Source of the DNA: Phycisphaerae bacterium
GTDB lineage: Bacteria; Planctomycetota; Phycisphaerae; Sedimentisphaerales; Anaerohalosphaeraceae
Direction: 5' to 3'
DNA length: 46,041 bases
Assembly: GCA_014859965.1 (NCBI GenBank)
Contig: JACZKQ010000054.1
Span: forward strand, 1-46,041
A program made the translations under genes and the position numbers. Shown one piece after another: positions 35,501-44,455 of this stretch. The first letter of the stretch is position 1. Each line of letters opens with the position of its first letter. The notes beneath the pieces were generated by a model, which was not told where the DNA came from, ran no database searches, and saw only the letters and a list, made by a program, of their open reading frames with translations.

Positions 35501-35680
35501 CCGCCGGTGAAGGTCTCGAAACTCGGGGTGGGCCAGTGATCGGGATGCCGCTCGGATTGCCGTGAATCCTCGGGCTGCGAAGACCGATAAGAGTTTGTCG
35601 CCCGGCGAGCACCCGATTTGGGCTGTTCGCCCTGCCGCCGGCTGAAATCGCGGAAACCGGATGAATATTCAGTTTTACTA

Positions 35681-35709
35681 TTGCCGGGGGCGAACAGGGA
35701 TCGTATAAT
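35681..35709 (+). promoter_or_regulatory. Promoter of ssrA
   Basis: TTGCCG (35681-35686), a 17-nt spacer and a perfect TATAAT (35704-35709). Transcription would start near 35716, giving a precursor whose leader of about 30 nt is removed to form the mature tmRNA 5' end at 35747. Confidence 0.7.
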
Positions 35710-35746
35710 CTTTGTGTTATGAAGGTGGTCTTTGCAAAGTGAAGAC

Positions 35747-36101
35747 GGGGGCGAATGGCTTCGACCGGACAGGTAGACGGTCGAGTTGCATGTCCAGGAC
35801 GTCGGTTGGCCTGGCTAAAAATCCGACACCTTAATTTAATTGGCGAATCTAATTACGCCATGGCTGCCTAATTGAGCGGCCCGTCCTGATCGGTCTCCTC
35901 CTGCGGATCGGTTAAGGGCGCCAAACAGCGGGATAGCCGATGCGGGTGTTCGTGACGCAAAGGCAAAACTAATCGCGGACTAGTGATGGCGGCAGCCTGT
36001 CGTTTGGCGGTCGCCGGAGCGAAACTTCAATGAAACGACTATACATGTAGACGCTCGGCCTGAAATGTCACGGGACGGGGGTTCGAATCCCCCCGCCTCC
36101 A
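35747..36101 (+). ncRNA. ssrA: Transfer-messenger RNA (tmRNA)
   Basis: The 5' end GGGGGCGAATGGCTTCGAC and the 3' end GGTTCGAATCCCCCCGCCTCC are those of a one-piece tmRNA. The acceptor stem pairs GGGGGCG with CGCCTCC (7 bp with one G-U), followed by discriminator A at 36101; CCA is not encoded. The T arm GACGGGGGTTCGAATCCCCC is clear. Pseudoknot stems can be found around the tag region. Length is about 355 nt, within the usual range. tmRNA with SmpB rescues stalled ribosomes and tags the nascent chain for proteolysis. The gene's 3' end is a favourite integration site for mobile elements, and the DNA beyond it changes in character. Confidence 0.96.
35842..35871 (+). other. tmRNA tag-peptide reading frame
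   Basis: From GGC at 35842 to the TAA at 35869-35871 the frame reads GESNYAMAA and stop. The resume codon is inferred: Gly is unusual but known from Bacteroides tags (GENNYALAA), which this resembles. The ending is AMAA where most tags have ALAA, still suitable for ClpXP-type recognition. Confidence 0.75.
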
Positions 36102-36103
36102 TT

Positions 36104-36130
36104 CTAAGTGCTTTGTTTACAAAGACTTAG
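36104..36130 (+). terminator. Hairpin immediately after ssrA
   Basis: CTAAGT (36104-36109), one unpaired G, CTTTG, a TTTA loop, CAAAG, ACTTAG (36125-36130): an 11-bp stem with a single bulge starting 2 nt after the tmRNA. Only TTG follows, so it is a weak intrinsic terminator or a processing hairpin. Being at the expected crossover point of ssrA-targeting integrases, it could also be part of an attachment site. Confidence 0.5.
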
Positions 36131-36281
36131 TTGCCCCGAGAACGGCAATGTGCTACTGGAATGTGCCATGCCTGTTGCTTAAAACGTAAATGGAATCCCA
36201 GATTTTATCTGACGCACCAACCTGACGCGTCTAACTTTGCAACGTCTTAGTCGCGCGCGGACGAAAAGGGGTAAGTTGCAC

Positions 36282-36851
36282 TTACTGAGAAGCATTGTTG
36301 TTCCAGCGGTAGTAATCCTCAAGATGCACACGCACATATGGGCGTAACCCATACACGATGTAGCCGCTCTTCTTCGCAGCTAACTCAATTTTGTCCATCA
36401 TTTCATCAATATGCCATTCCTTTGCTGCGTCAGGCAAGTAAGAAAAATACCGTTGTTCCAAATTCATGTCGGCAAAATAGTCTTTCGCTAAAATGCCACC
36501 TTTTTCCAATTTAGGCAGGGCATTCAACGATTCTTGAAGTTCATCGCGAGCCTCTTGCGCATCTTTGTCTAATTTGTAATTCTTATTATCCCGATCCCAT
36601 CTCCCACAGCCACTTCGGATTCTCTCAAGCAATTCTCGAGTGTTCGGATTATCTTTCCAGCTTTCAATACTTGATCCATCCGTATTTGGCGGCACGTGAA
36701 ATCGCACAACGCTAGCAGAACGATCAGTTTGATTGGGGGACAAAAACCGAAACACAACATCCGCCTGGGGTTGTGCTTCTGGACGGAATAGCATCTGGTA
36801 GGTTAAACTAGGATCAGCAAAATCATATTCCATCTCGGTCTCCATTATCAT
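36282..36851 (-). CDS. Orphan protein of unknown function
   Basis: 189 residues from an ATG at 36851 (an alternative ATG lies two codons in, at 36845); no good ribosome site. The protein is soluble, charged, with two long helical stretches in the middle (RDELQESLNALPKLEKG and IDEMMDKIELAAKKSG) and aromatic-rich ends (GYIVYGLRPYVRVHLEDYYR). No motif I know. Base composition is AT-richer than the chromosome to the left, like the rest of the island. Upstream on the minus strand is a hairpin (GTTCTT/AAGAAC, 36900-36914) and a TTGACA (36945-36940) without a matching -10. It is the last gene of the restriction cluster on this strand and could belong to it. Confidence 0.6.
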   Translation of the reverse strand: MIMETEMEYDFADPSLTYQMLFRPEAQPQADVVFRFLSPNQTDRSASVVRFHVPPNTDGSSIESWKDNPNTRELLERIRSGCGRWDRDNKNYKLDKDAQEARDELQESLNALPKLEKGGILAKDYFADMNLEQRYFSYLPDAAKEWHIDEMMDKIELAAKKSGYIVYGLRPYVRVHLEDYYRWNNNASQ

Positions 36852-36992
36852 GCTGCTGCTTTTGGCTTTTACTCACTTTCCCGAAACTCCCTGACTCACG
36901 TTCTTAAAAAGAACACCCATATCACTGCTTTATGACAGTTGTCAAGGGCGCTCTTATAGCACCTTGTCTACACAATCATTCTACCATATCGC

Positions 36993-37709
36993 TTAAAATC
37001 CTCTTTTAAATTCTGCAATTGGGTATCGATTAAGCTCCTCTTTGTAGAACCGCCAATTAGGCAAGAACTTATCCATATATCCGATGAATGCAGCATTATG
37101 GTGTCGTTCTAATAGATGCATCATTTCATGCACAATGATGAACTCTACGCAATGAAGCGGTTTTTTGGCAAGCTCCAGATTCAGCCAAATACGTCTATCA
37201 AGAATATTACAGGTTCCCCATTTGGTTCTCATCAACTTAACACCCCAGTCATCGACGTGAACCTTCGTAATTCTCTGCCATTTGGATATCAAGCCAGGAA
37301 TGTGTTTTTTCAGTTGGCTGCGATACCACTCCACCATCACTGTTTTGCGTTGATCCTTGGTATAGCCTTCTCGAACGTAAAGATCAATGTAGGTCTTATT
37401 GCGAATTTCGACCTTGGGAGTGCTCTCCTGATATATCACGTTTAGCAAATACCGTTTGCCGTTGAAATAATGACTTTCTCCTGAAACGTATTCCCTTGCA
37501 GACTGTCTTTCCTGCGATCTTAAATTCGCCTGATGTTTCTTTATCCAAGGGATTTTAGAAATTACAAATAGACGAACTGCCTCGTCGTCAATCTTCAAAG
37601 GGGTGGCAACGCGTACTCGCCCATCAGGGGGATAGACAGCCAGGTGAAGGTTCTTAATGTCCTTCCTTACCACATCAACTATATACTCTCCAACAGTGAT
37701 CTGATGCAT
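36993..37709 (-). CDS. YgjP/SprT-like (DUF45, M48-type) zinc metallopeptidase
   Basis: 238 residues, ATG 37709, which overlaps the hsdR stop by one base (TGATG). The zinc site is HEMMH (near residue 190) followed by LLERHHNAAFIGYMDKFLPN, the family's third ligand region; the central KWGTCN and LNLELAKKPLHCVEFIIVHE stretches are also typical of YgjP proteins. The family is annotated as metal-dependent hydrolase and is often found directly behind type I hsdR genes. Its task there is not settled; processing or turnover of the restriction complex is one idea. Here the overlap shows that it is translated with HsdR. Confidence 0.88.
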   Translation of the reverse strand: MHQITVGEYIVDVVRKDIKNLHLAVYPPDGRVRVATPLKIDDEAVRLFVISKIPWIKKHQANLRSQERQSAREYVSGESHYFNGKRYLLNVIYQESTPKVEIRNKTYIDLYVREGYTKDQRKTVMVEWYRSQLKKHIPGLISKWQRITKVHVDDWGVKLMRTKWGTCNILDRRIWLNLELAKKPLHCVEFIIVHEMMHLLERHHNAAFIGYMDKFLPNWRFYKEELNRYPIAEFKRGF

Positions 37710-40700
37710 CAGTATTCACTCTGGCGTTTTACAATTTCCAATATCCGCTCAACGTCATCACCCGACACATACTTGCCGATTGCACGTCTCACTTCATTCC
37801 GTTTGATTTTATGTCCTCGCCATCCATCTTTCTTTGTTCTGAGTATCTCTGCATCCAACGCGAGGGCAATATTCTCATTTTGATTCAGATTATCATATAA
37901 GGCTCTTTTCGCGTTTGTGTTCAGTGTTTTAGGATATCTGGAAGATCGATGTGGCTGGGTAACCAATCCAGTCAGTTCCACAATCTTCCGTAAATATGCC
38001 TCATAGTCTCTTACTTGTTGCTTTCGCTTTTCAATAAGCTCATCCAGCAGCACAGACATTTTCTCGTAATATTTGGGATTCGTCGGCTGCTCATCGATGA
38101 TGACCTTTCTGAGGTTATTTTCAATCGTCTCCGCCACAGCCTGCTCGTTATTACGAATACTTTTCGGCAATGACTCAATGGCAGCTTCCCCGTTTGCCAC
38201 AATCAAATCGATCAATGTCATATCATCAAAGGCAGAGATGATTTCGCTTTCCTCAGCCCCGATGTAGCTATCGATCAAATGCCGCATCGCAGGCTCATAT
38301 GCTTTTAGGTCGATATAATCGCCACTGGCAAGTTTCATCTCCGCCCGAACATGCTCATAATGCTTCACATCCTTGAAAATTTCGTCCACCTCCTGTTGGG
38401 TATAGCCTGCCTCAAGCATTTCGTTGGCAAGATTCGCATACGCCCTAATCAGGCTGGATGTATGTTTGTATAACGCGAGCCGTTTCTGCTCATTAGCCTT
38501 CAGGGCATTCTTATCCTCAGTATTCAGTCCACAGAAATACCGTATATAGGCAGAGGTGTCCTTGGGAGGCTCCACAGGCTCACACGACGCCTTGATGATC
38601 TCCAGCGCCTCGTCCAGTCGTTCCTTAGCTTTCTTCAGTCGATCTTTGAGCAATCCCTCCACATCCTCTGGCTCGTAATCATCAAAAGCCTCAGACGTAT
38701 AATCCGCGACCGATTTTTCAAGGCATTTGAACAAGTCCTTATAGTCGATGATGTATCCATATTCCTTATCGTCCCCGTCCAGTCGATTCACTCGACAGAT
38801 CGCTTGGAACAGCCCATGATCATGCATGGTTTTGTCGATATACAAATACGTCGCCGAAGGAGCGTCGAAACCCGTCAGCAGCTTATCCACCACAATCAAC
38901 AGCTTCATCTGAGCAGGCTCTTCAACAAACTTCTTTTTGACCTCATCCTCGAAGGTTTCAGGGTCTTTGCCATTCAGCATTTTTTGATAGATCTCATACT
39001 GGCGAAGTTTCTCAGTCAGCTCCTCTTCCCCGACACTTTCCCCTTTTATATCGTTCTTGGTGGGAACATAAGAGGTGACAATGGCACACCGTTTCAGACC
39101 CGCATCCTGGAACATCTCATAGAACTTACACGCTTGATAAATACTGCCCGATACCAACATCGCATTGCCACGACCGTTTTGCAGACGATCCTTGGTCTCC
39201 ATATCAAGCATGATATCTTTGACGATCTGCCCCAGCCGACCCTTGGAACTGAGCACCTTCTGCATTGTACCCCACCGCTTTTTAAGCTCCGTCAGGGCAA
39301 CATTGGTTAGCCCCTTGGTCTTTGCCTCGAACCACTGGTCGATTTTGTCTTGGGAGCGGACAAACTGATCGACCTTTCGGGCTTCATATTGCAAATCAAG
39401 AATCACTTTGTCATTGACTGCTTCGTCGAATTTATAGGTGTGAATATACCGACCAAAGACCTCGATACTACGCTGTTTGTCCTCTTTCAAAAGGGGTGTC
39501 CCACTAAAGCCAATCAATAAAGCATTGGGCACTATCTCTTTCATCGCCGCATGCAGTTTGCCTGATTGGGTGCGATGGCATTCATCTACAAACACATATA
39601 GGTCACCCTTTGCTCGAAAGTCCCTGGGCAAATTCCGCTTCAAATCCTCGATGTAACCATCGTAATCAGCTTCTTCTTTCCTGCCAAACTTGTGAATCAG
39701 CGAACACATCAGAAGTGGCGTTGTCTCGTTGAGTTTCTCGATTAGGTCCGAACCGCTCTTGGTTCGATACATGTCCTCATCGACGCCCTTAAACACCCTC
39801 TCAATCTGCTTATCTAACTCATCTCGGTCCGTAATAATCAAAACGCGCGAGTCAGCGATATGCTCCCGTATCCATTTCGCCAACCAAACCATTGTCAGGC
39901 TCTTGCCGCTCCCCTGAGTATGCCAGATAATCCCGCCTTCCCGCTTGAGAAGAAACTTTTGTGCGTCTTTGACGCCGAAATACTGATTGTGCCGACATAT
40001 CTTCTTGATTCCTCGGTCAAAGACAATGTAGTCATGCAGCAGTTCCAGAAATCGCTCTTTTTCGCAGAGTTTCAGAAGGTATCGATCCAACGGATTCTCT
40101 ACATCCGACGGTTCCTTCCACGCCAGATAATACTTCTCAGGTGTTTCAATCGTCCCATACCGCAACCCCTCGGTATCATTGCCTGCCATCAATAACTGCG
40201 TCGTGGTAAAGAACGGCTTAATAAAGAATTCCTTCTGGTTATCAAGATTCTGCCGAATTCCCTCCGAGACCGAAACCGTACTGCGTTTCAGTTCTAATAC
40301 CCCCAACGCGATCCCGTTGACATACAGCACAATATCAGGACGTTTTTTATGATTGCCCTGAACCATGACCTCTTCAGCAATGGCAAACTCGTTCTCTGAA
40401 GGTGCTTTCCAATCGATCAGCCAGACAGTTTGCTTGTTATCCCCCACATCCTCCCGCACCTGAACGCCATATCGTAAAAGACTGTAGACTTCCTTATTGA
40501 TGTCATATAGACTCTTGCTCTGGTCGCCTGCCACCCGCTGAAGTTCACGAATGGCCCTGTCGATGAGGGTGTCAGTACATCCCTGCTTATCTTTTAGAAA
40601 GCTCCTGAGCAGTCCCTCCTCGATATGACTGTTCTCCTCACGTTCCTCCCAGTTGCCCAGATATTGATACTTCATGTCGTCTTTGAATAACCGAACCACC

Positions 40701-40741
40701 CGATTTTGTGTCTTTCGTTCTTTTTGTCCCACCTGGCTCAT
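37709..40741 (-). CDS. hsdR: Type I restriction endonuclease, R (translocase/nuclease) subunit
   Basis: 1010 residues, ATG 40741, overlapping the hsdS stop by ATGA, with GGAGG 11 nt upstream. An N-terminal PD-(D/E)xK nuclease has RPD (Asp136) and LELK (Glu150, Lys152). The SF2 helicase motor has Walker A TQGSGKS near residue 280, Walker B DECHR, and later motifs (GFSGTP, VDKLLTGFD, CRVNR). The C-terminal helical part contacts the methylase. It is of EcoR124-like length (about 1040). The enzyme translocates DNA and cuts it far from unmethylated recognition sites. It appears intact. Confidence 0.95.
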   Translation of the reverse strand: MSQVGQKERKTQNRVVRLFKDDMKYQYLGNWEEREENSHIEEGLLRSFLKDKQGCTDTLIDRAIRELQRVAGDQSKSLYDINKEVYSLLRYGVQVREDVGDNKQTVWLIDWKAPSENEFAIAEEVMVQGNHKKRPDIVLYVNGIALGVLELKRSTVSVSEGIRQNLDNQKEFFIKPFFTTTQLLMAGNDTEGLRYGTIETPEKYYLAWKEPSDVENPLDRYLLKLCEKERFLELLHDYIVFDRGIKKICRHNQYFGVKDAQKFLLKREGGIIWHTQGSGKSLTMVWLAKWIREHIADSRVLIITDRDELDKQIERVFKGVDEDMYRTKSGSDLIEKLNETTPLLMCSLIHKFGRKEEADYDGYIEDLKRNLPRDFRAKGDLYVFVDECHRTQSGKLHAAMKEIVPNALLIGFSGTPLLKEDKQRSIEVFGRYIHTYKFDEAVNDKVILDLQYEARKVDQFVRSQDKIDQWFEAKTKGLTNVALTELKKRWGTMQKVLSSKGRLGQIVKDIMLDMETKDRLQNGRGNAMLVSGSIYQACKFYEMFQDAGLKRCAIVTSYVPTKNDIKGESVGEEELTEKLRQYEIYQKMLNGKDPETFEDEVKKKFVEEPAQMKLLIVVDKLLTGFDAPSATYLYIDKTMHDHGLFQAICRVNRLDGDDKEYGYIIDYKDLFKCLEKSVADYTSEAFDDYEPEDVEGLLKDRLKKAKERLDEALEIIKASCEPVEPPKDTSAYIRYFCGLNTEDKNALKANEQKRLALYKHTSSLIRAYANLANEMLEAGYTQQEVDEIFKDVKHYEHVRAEMKLASGDYIDLKAYEPAMRHLIDSYIGAEESEIISAFDDMTLIDLIVANGEAAIESLPKSIRNNEQAVAETIENNLRKVIIDEQPTNPKYYEKMSVLLDELIEKRKQQVRDYEAYLRKIVELTGLVTQPHRSSRYPKTLNTNAKRALYDNLNQNENIALALDAEILRTKKDGWRGHKIKRNEVRRAIGKYVSGDDVERILEIVKRQSEY

Positions 40742-41949
40742 ATCAATCGTATCCTCCCCGTCAATAAGTTCTGCATCATCCCCTGTTTGATGGCTTTATA
40801 TTTGTCCCGTTCTTGCTCTATTCCTCTGATTTCAGTGTCCATATCACCTAATACTTTGGCAATTGAACCTTGCTCCTCAGGAGACGGGACAGTGATATCT
40901 ACATGCTGATACGCTCCAATCCAATGTCGTTTATGATCTCCTACGGGAAACTTAATCAGTTGCATTATTTCATAAATGAATCGTATGTGTACCTTATCGT
41001 TTTTTGGGACTAACATCTTCATGGCAGATGATTTTGCTTTAAAAGGGAAGTCTACATACTTACTTGCAGTTGTAAAATCATCAAAAATTATCACAGGTAA
41101 TTCAGTAAATACTCCAAAGGCTTCATAGGTATATCCTAGAATGAAGCTTTTGCCCGCAGTCAAGACAGGTATTTGATTGTTGTCATTATATTCTGTATCT
41201 TTCACCAGATAATTAGTAGGCTGCTCGTAATCTAAGAAATCCCCCAACTTCCTTTCTTCCCATTCCCCGCTAAACCCAGGCAGGCGTCTTTTGCCTGTCA
41301 GCAGTTGCTGCATCGTGCCTTGTTTGACCTGCCGCTTCTTGGCAATCAACCCATCTAGTGACCCAATCAGCCCATCAACATCACTCAACGCCTCAGCAAT
41401 GGCTTGTTGCTCTTTGATTGTTGGCGGAAGAGGAATAGTTGTATTCCTAAAGACATCCATGCCCACAAGATTCTTCATTGCTCCGCCTTGAGTGCTTTCG
41501 ATTATCCTATTTTGGAAATCCTCCCATTCAAAATAGTATGAGAAATATCGGTCGTCTATTTTATTGTTGTCAGTTTCGATCTTTAGCAGTGCTTGATTTA
41601 TTATTCCTTCGGGAGCATCTTCTGGTATCTGGTAAATTCTACCTATGGTGCCTGAACAACTTATTATAAAATCTCCACCTCTTACTTCAAATCGCTTGAG
41701 TTCATTAAACTTGGATTCAGTGATAAAATATGAGCCAATCTCAACACTTTTATAAATAGCATGTTTTTGTTCGAAGACTTTAATTCCGTCACGAACGAAG
41801 AACTGTTTTTTTAGTGATCCTCCAAAAGGTCCTCTGACCATGCCATTTTCCACGCATATATCCTGCAAAGTAGCGGTGTCCCAATCCTCAGGAATAACTC
41901 CCACCTCAGTCTGCTTGTAACCTTTTGGAATGTCCGCCTTCATTACCAT
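40738..41949 (-). CDS. hsdS: Type I restriction-modification specificity subunit
   Basis: 403 residues from ATG 41949, overlapping the hsdM end by 7 nt; a second ATG at 41943 (MKADIPKGYKQTEVGVIPED) would overlap by one base (TAATG) and is also possible. Two target-recognition domains (about 15-175 and 225-380) are separated by conserved helices: PLPPTIKEQQAIAEALSDVD after the first and SPEEQGSIAKVLGDMDTEI after the second. This repeat of IKEQQAIAxAL/EEQGSIAKVL defines HsdS. It sets the bipartite DNA sequence recognised by the enzyme; the sequence itself cannot be read off. Confidence 0.95.
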   Translation of the reverse strand: MVMKADIPKGYKQTEVGVIPEDWDTATLQDICVENGMVRGPFGGSLKKQFFVRDGIKVFEQKHAIYKSVEIGSYFITESKFNELKRFEVRGGDFIISCSGTIGRIYQIPEDAPEGIINQALLKIETDNNKIDDRYFSYYFEWEDFQNRIIESTQGGAMKNLVGMDVFRNTTIPLPPTIKEQQAIAEALSDVDGLIGSLDGLIAKKRQVKQGTMQQLLTGKRRLPGFSGEWEERKLGDFLDYEQPTNYLVKDTEYNDNNQIPVLTAGKSFILGYTYEAFGVFTELPVIIFDDFTTASKYVDFPFKAKSSAMKMLVPKNDKVHIRFIYEIMQLIKFPVGDHKRHWIGAYQHVDITVPSPEEQGSIAKVLGDMDTEIRGIEQERDKYKAIKQGMMQNLLTGRIRLI

Positions 41950-44357
41950 GTAAACCCCATCTCTTGAAGGTGAGCGTCGACTCTACCTGTCAGTTCTTCA
42001 ACAGTCTCCGTTAGTTTCGGCAGAGGTGTCCCATAACGCTCAGCAAGCTCTTTGATCCGCTGCGTCAGCCGTTGACTGACCCGATCCATCTCCGAATGAA
42101 CATCCTTTTCAGTCGTCGCCATCCATTTGTCGTCCACCACAAGTGTCTTGATCTCGTTCTCCGTCAGCTTTTTGTACTGTTTCAGAACTGCCCCGTCCAG
42201 TTCTTTCAAAGCATCCTTAATCGCCTTGTTTGCTTCGGTTTCTTTCTCGATCAGTTCCAGATACTGCTCCAACACCTCCAGCTCATCCGCATACTCAGGG
42301 TCGTTTTGAATCGCCTTAATGCGGCTTTTCACCTCTCCCTTGGTAATATTGCCCTTATCATTTCTAACCTCTTCCAGCAGCCCCTCTTCCCCGCCATGCT
42401 CTTCAGCCATCTCCTCCGCCTGGCGGGCAATTTCGTCCCGATCCGCTTCCAGTTGCCCAATGGCGGCTTGCTCTTTAGCAAAGTAGCGAGTGATGACCAA
42501 ATACTTGGGAACCAGATCACAGTCCCACTGTCCCTTCTTGACCTTGCCGTTTTTATCTTTGACCAGATAGGTCTGTGCCTTCCACCCGTCCTCGACAATC
42601 ATATACACATCATCCTTCATCACCTCAGCCCAATAGGTCATCAGATGCTGATACACATCATATTTGTCAATGAGCTTTCGACCTGTAAAGGCACTCAAGA
42701 TGGCTTCGGAAACCTCATAAATCAGGGCTTTGGGCTGATCCTTGACAGCTATTCTTTTAAGAACAGGGATGTATGTTTTCTTCCATGCGGCAAATATCCC
42801 ATTGATTTGCTCACTGTAAGCGACAAATTCAGCATGGCTGAAGATCGTGTGTTTAATCGCCTGATGATCGACTTTTAAGAAGCTGTAGCCAGGACGGTCT
42901 GCCTTGGTAAAGAGTTTTCTGCGAAGGGATGGATATACCTCCCAATACTGCCCTAAATCATCGACATCTTTGTTGGGAATCCCGCCCAACAGATGTGCCT
43001 CGATGTTCTGAATATCTTCCTCTTCTTGGCTGTCGATATAACGGGGGACATTGAGATTGAAGTCGTTGTCTTCTTCAATTTCCTTGGTGGTCACCATACG
43101 GGAGTATTTGGGGATTTCCAACTGTTTGTTGAAGACATCCACGATCTTATGAATGTCCTGCTCCCGCAATCGGTTCTTGTTCCCGTCCTTAACGAATCCC
43201 TTGCTCGCATCGATCATAAAGATTCCTCTGCGGCCTTCGGCATTCTCTTTGTCAATCACCACAATACAGGCGGGAATACCTGTTCCATAAAACAGGTTGG
43301 CAGGCAATCCGATGATGCCCTTGACGAATCCCTTTTTGATGATGTTTTTTCGAATCTGCGCCTCAACATTGCCTCGGAACAGCACCCCGTGCGGCAGAAT
43401 GATCGCTCCCTTGCCCTTGCTCTTTAAAGAGCGAATCAGGTGAAGCAGAAACGCATAGTCCCCATTCTTTGCAGGTGGGATACCATAGCCTTTAAACCGT
43501 TCATACGGGTCGTTTTCAGGGTCAAATCCGTTCCTCCATGCTTTATTCGAAAACGGAGGATTGGCAACAGCAAAGTCAAAGGTCTTCAAGCCGCCTTGCT
43601 CATTCTTGAACAACGGGGAAGATAATGTGTTGTCTTTCTTAATCTCTGCATAAGGCTTATCATGCAGCCACATATTCATAATCGCCAGTGCTGCGGTGGC
43701 ATTATCCATTTCCTGCCCATAGATGGAAATCTCACGAGGGGCTTCGTCAGCCGCTTTCAGGAGCAGTGAACCACTGCCGCAGGTGGGGTCATAAATAGTC
43801 TGATCCTGCCGTTTGACTTCATGGATACCAATAACCTTGGCAAGCACACGAGACACTTCAGCAGGTGTGTAGAACTGCCCCTTACTCTTGCCCGACTCAG
43901 TTGCAAAATGACGCATGAGATATTCGTAGGCATCGCCCAGAATGTCATCATTGTCGGCTCTGTTCTTGCTGAAGTTAAGGTTTTCGTTCTGAAATATGCT
44001 GACAAGATTCGTCAGCCTGTCCACCATTTCCTTGCCTCTGCCGAGTTTATCGGGGTCGTTGAAGTCCGCAACATCGATGACCCCTTTAAGCTCATTGGCT
44101 TCGGCAAGCTTGGCAATAATCTTGTTGATACCGTCCCCAATCTCCTTATTGCTTTTCAAGGAAACCATGTCAGCAAAACTGCCGCCCTTGGGGATTTCAA
44201 TCAGGGGGTCTTTGACCCCAGCATACTTGTCGGAAACGTACTTCACGAACAGAAGTATCAGAACATAGTCTTTGTATTGAGAGGCATCCATCCCTCCGCG
44301 AAGCTGATCGCAGCTTTTCCACAGCGAACTGTATAATTCACTCTTTTTTATTGCCAT
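41943..44357 (-). CDS. hsdM: Type I DNA adenine methyltransferase (M subunit) with long C-terminal extension
   Basis: 804 residues, ATG 44357 with GGAG 6 nt upstream. An N-terminal helical domain is followed by the N6-adenine methylase core: SAM-binding DPTCGSGSLLLKA near residue 190 and catalytic NPPFS near 266. Usual HsdM proteins have about 500-530 residues; here about 290 follow the core, with a helical segment (ITRYFAKEQAAIGQLEADRD), likely coiled coil (LEQYLELIEKETEANKAIKD) and a C-terminal coil-like part ending LQEMGFTW. It methylates the HsdS target and, with HsdR, forms the restriction complex. Such extended HsdM forms occur in some type I systems; the role of the extension is unknown to me. 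Confidence 0.94.
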   Translation of the reverse strand: MAIKKSELYSSLWKSCDQLRGGMDASQYKDYVLILLFVKYVSDKYAGVKDPLIEIPKGGSFADMVSLKSNKEIGDGINKIIAKLAEANELKGVIDVADFNDPDKLGRGKEMVDRLTNLVSIFQNENLNFSKNRADNDDILGDAYEYLMRHFATESGKSKGQFYTPAEVSRVLAKVIGIHEVKRQDQTIYDPTCGSGSLLLKAADEAPREISIYGQEMDNATAALAIMNMWLHDKPYAEIKKDNTLSSPLFKNEQGGLKTFDFAVANPPFSNKAWRNGFDPENDPYERFKGYGIPPAKNGDYAFLLHLIRSLKSKGKGAIILPHGVLFRGNVEAQIRKNIIKKGFVKGIIGLPANLFYGTGIPACIVVIDKENAEGRRGIFMIDASKGFVKDGNKNRLREQDIHKIVDVFNKQLEIPKYSRMVTTKEIEEDNDFNLNVPRYIDSQEEEDIQNIEAHLLGGIPNKDVDDLGQYWEVYPSLRRKLFTKADRPGYSFLKVDHQAIKHTIFSHAEFVAYSEQINGIFAAWKKTYIPVLKRIAVKDQPKALIYEVSEAILSAFTGRKLIDKYDVYQHLMTYWAEVMKDDVYMIVEDGWKAQTYLVKDKNGKVKKGQWDCDLVPKYLVITRYFAKEQAAIGQLEADRDEIARQAEEMAEEHGGEEGLLEEVRNDKGNITKGEVKSRIKAIQNDPEYADELEVLEQYLELIEKETEANKAIKDALKELDGAVLKQYKKLTENEIKTLVVDDKWMATTEKDVHSEMDRVSQRLTQRIKELAERYGTPLPKLTETVEELTGRVDAHLQEMGFTW

Positions 44358-44412
44358 CCATCACTCCATTGACATTCATTCATCTTCCCCGCTCTTAGCC
44401 ATAACTCTAACA

Positions 44413-44443
44413 ATTGTACAAATTCTGGTTCTAATCTCGTCAA
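44413..44443 (-). promoter_or_regulatory. Candidate promoter for the hsdMSR operon
   Basis: TTGACG (44443-44438), a long 19-nt spacer, TACAAT (44418-44413) on the minus strand; transcription would start near 44406, about 50 nt before hsdM. Both boxes are good but the spacing is suboptimal, so the call is moderate. Confidence 0.35.
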
Positions 44444-44455
44444 CATATTGGCAGT

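Noticed and set aside
34948..35565. 205-codon plus-strand frame across the membrane gene end and the glycosyltransferase relic
   Set aside because: Combines two unrelated frames; the glycosyltransferase pieces are read in other phases.
42072..42878. 268-codon plus-strand frame opposite hsdM
   Set aside because: Hydrophobic Leu/Phe-rich antisense of the HsdM coiled coil; no ribosome site, no family match.
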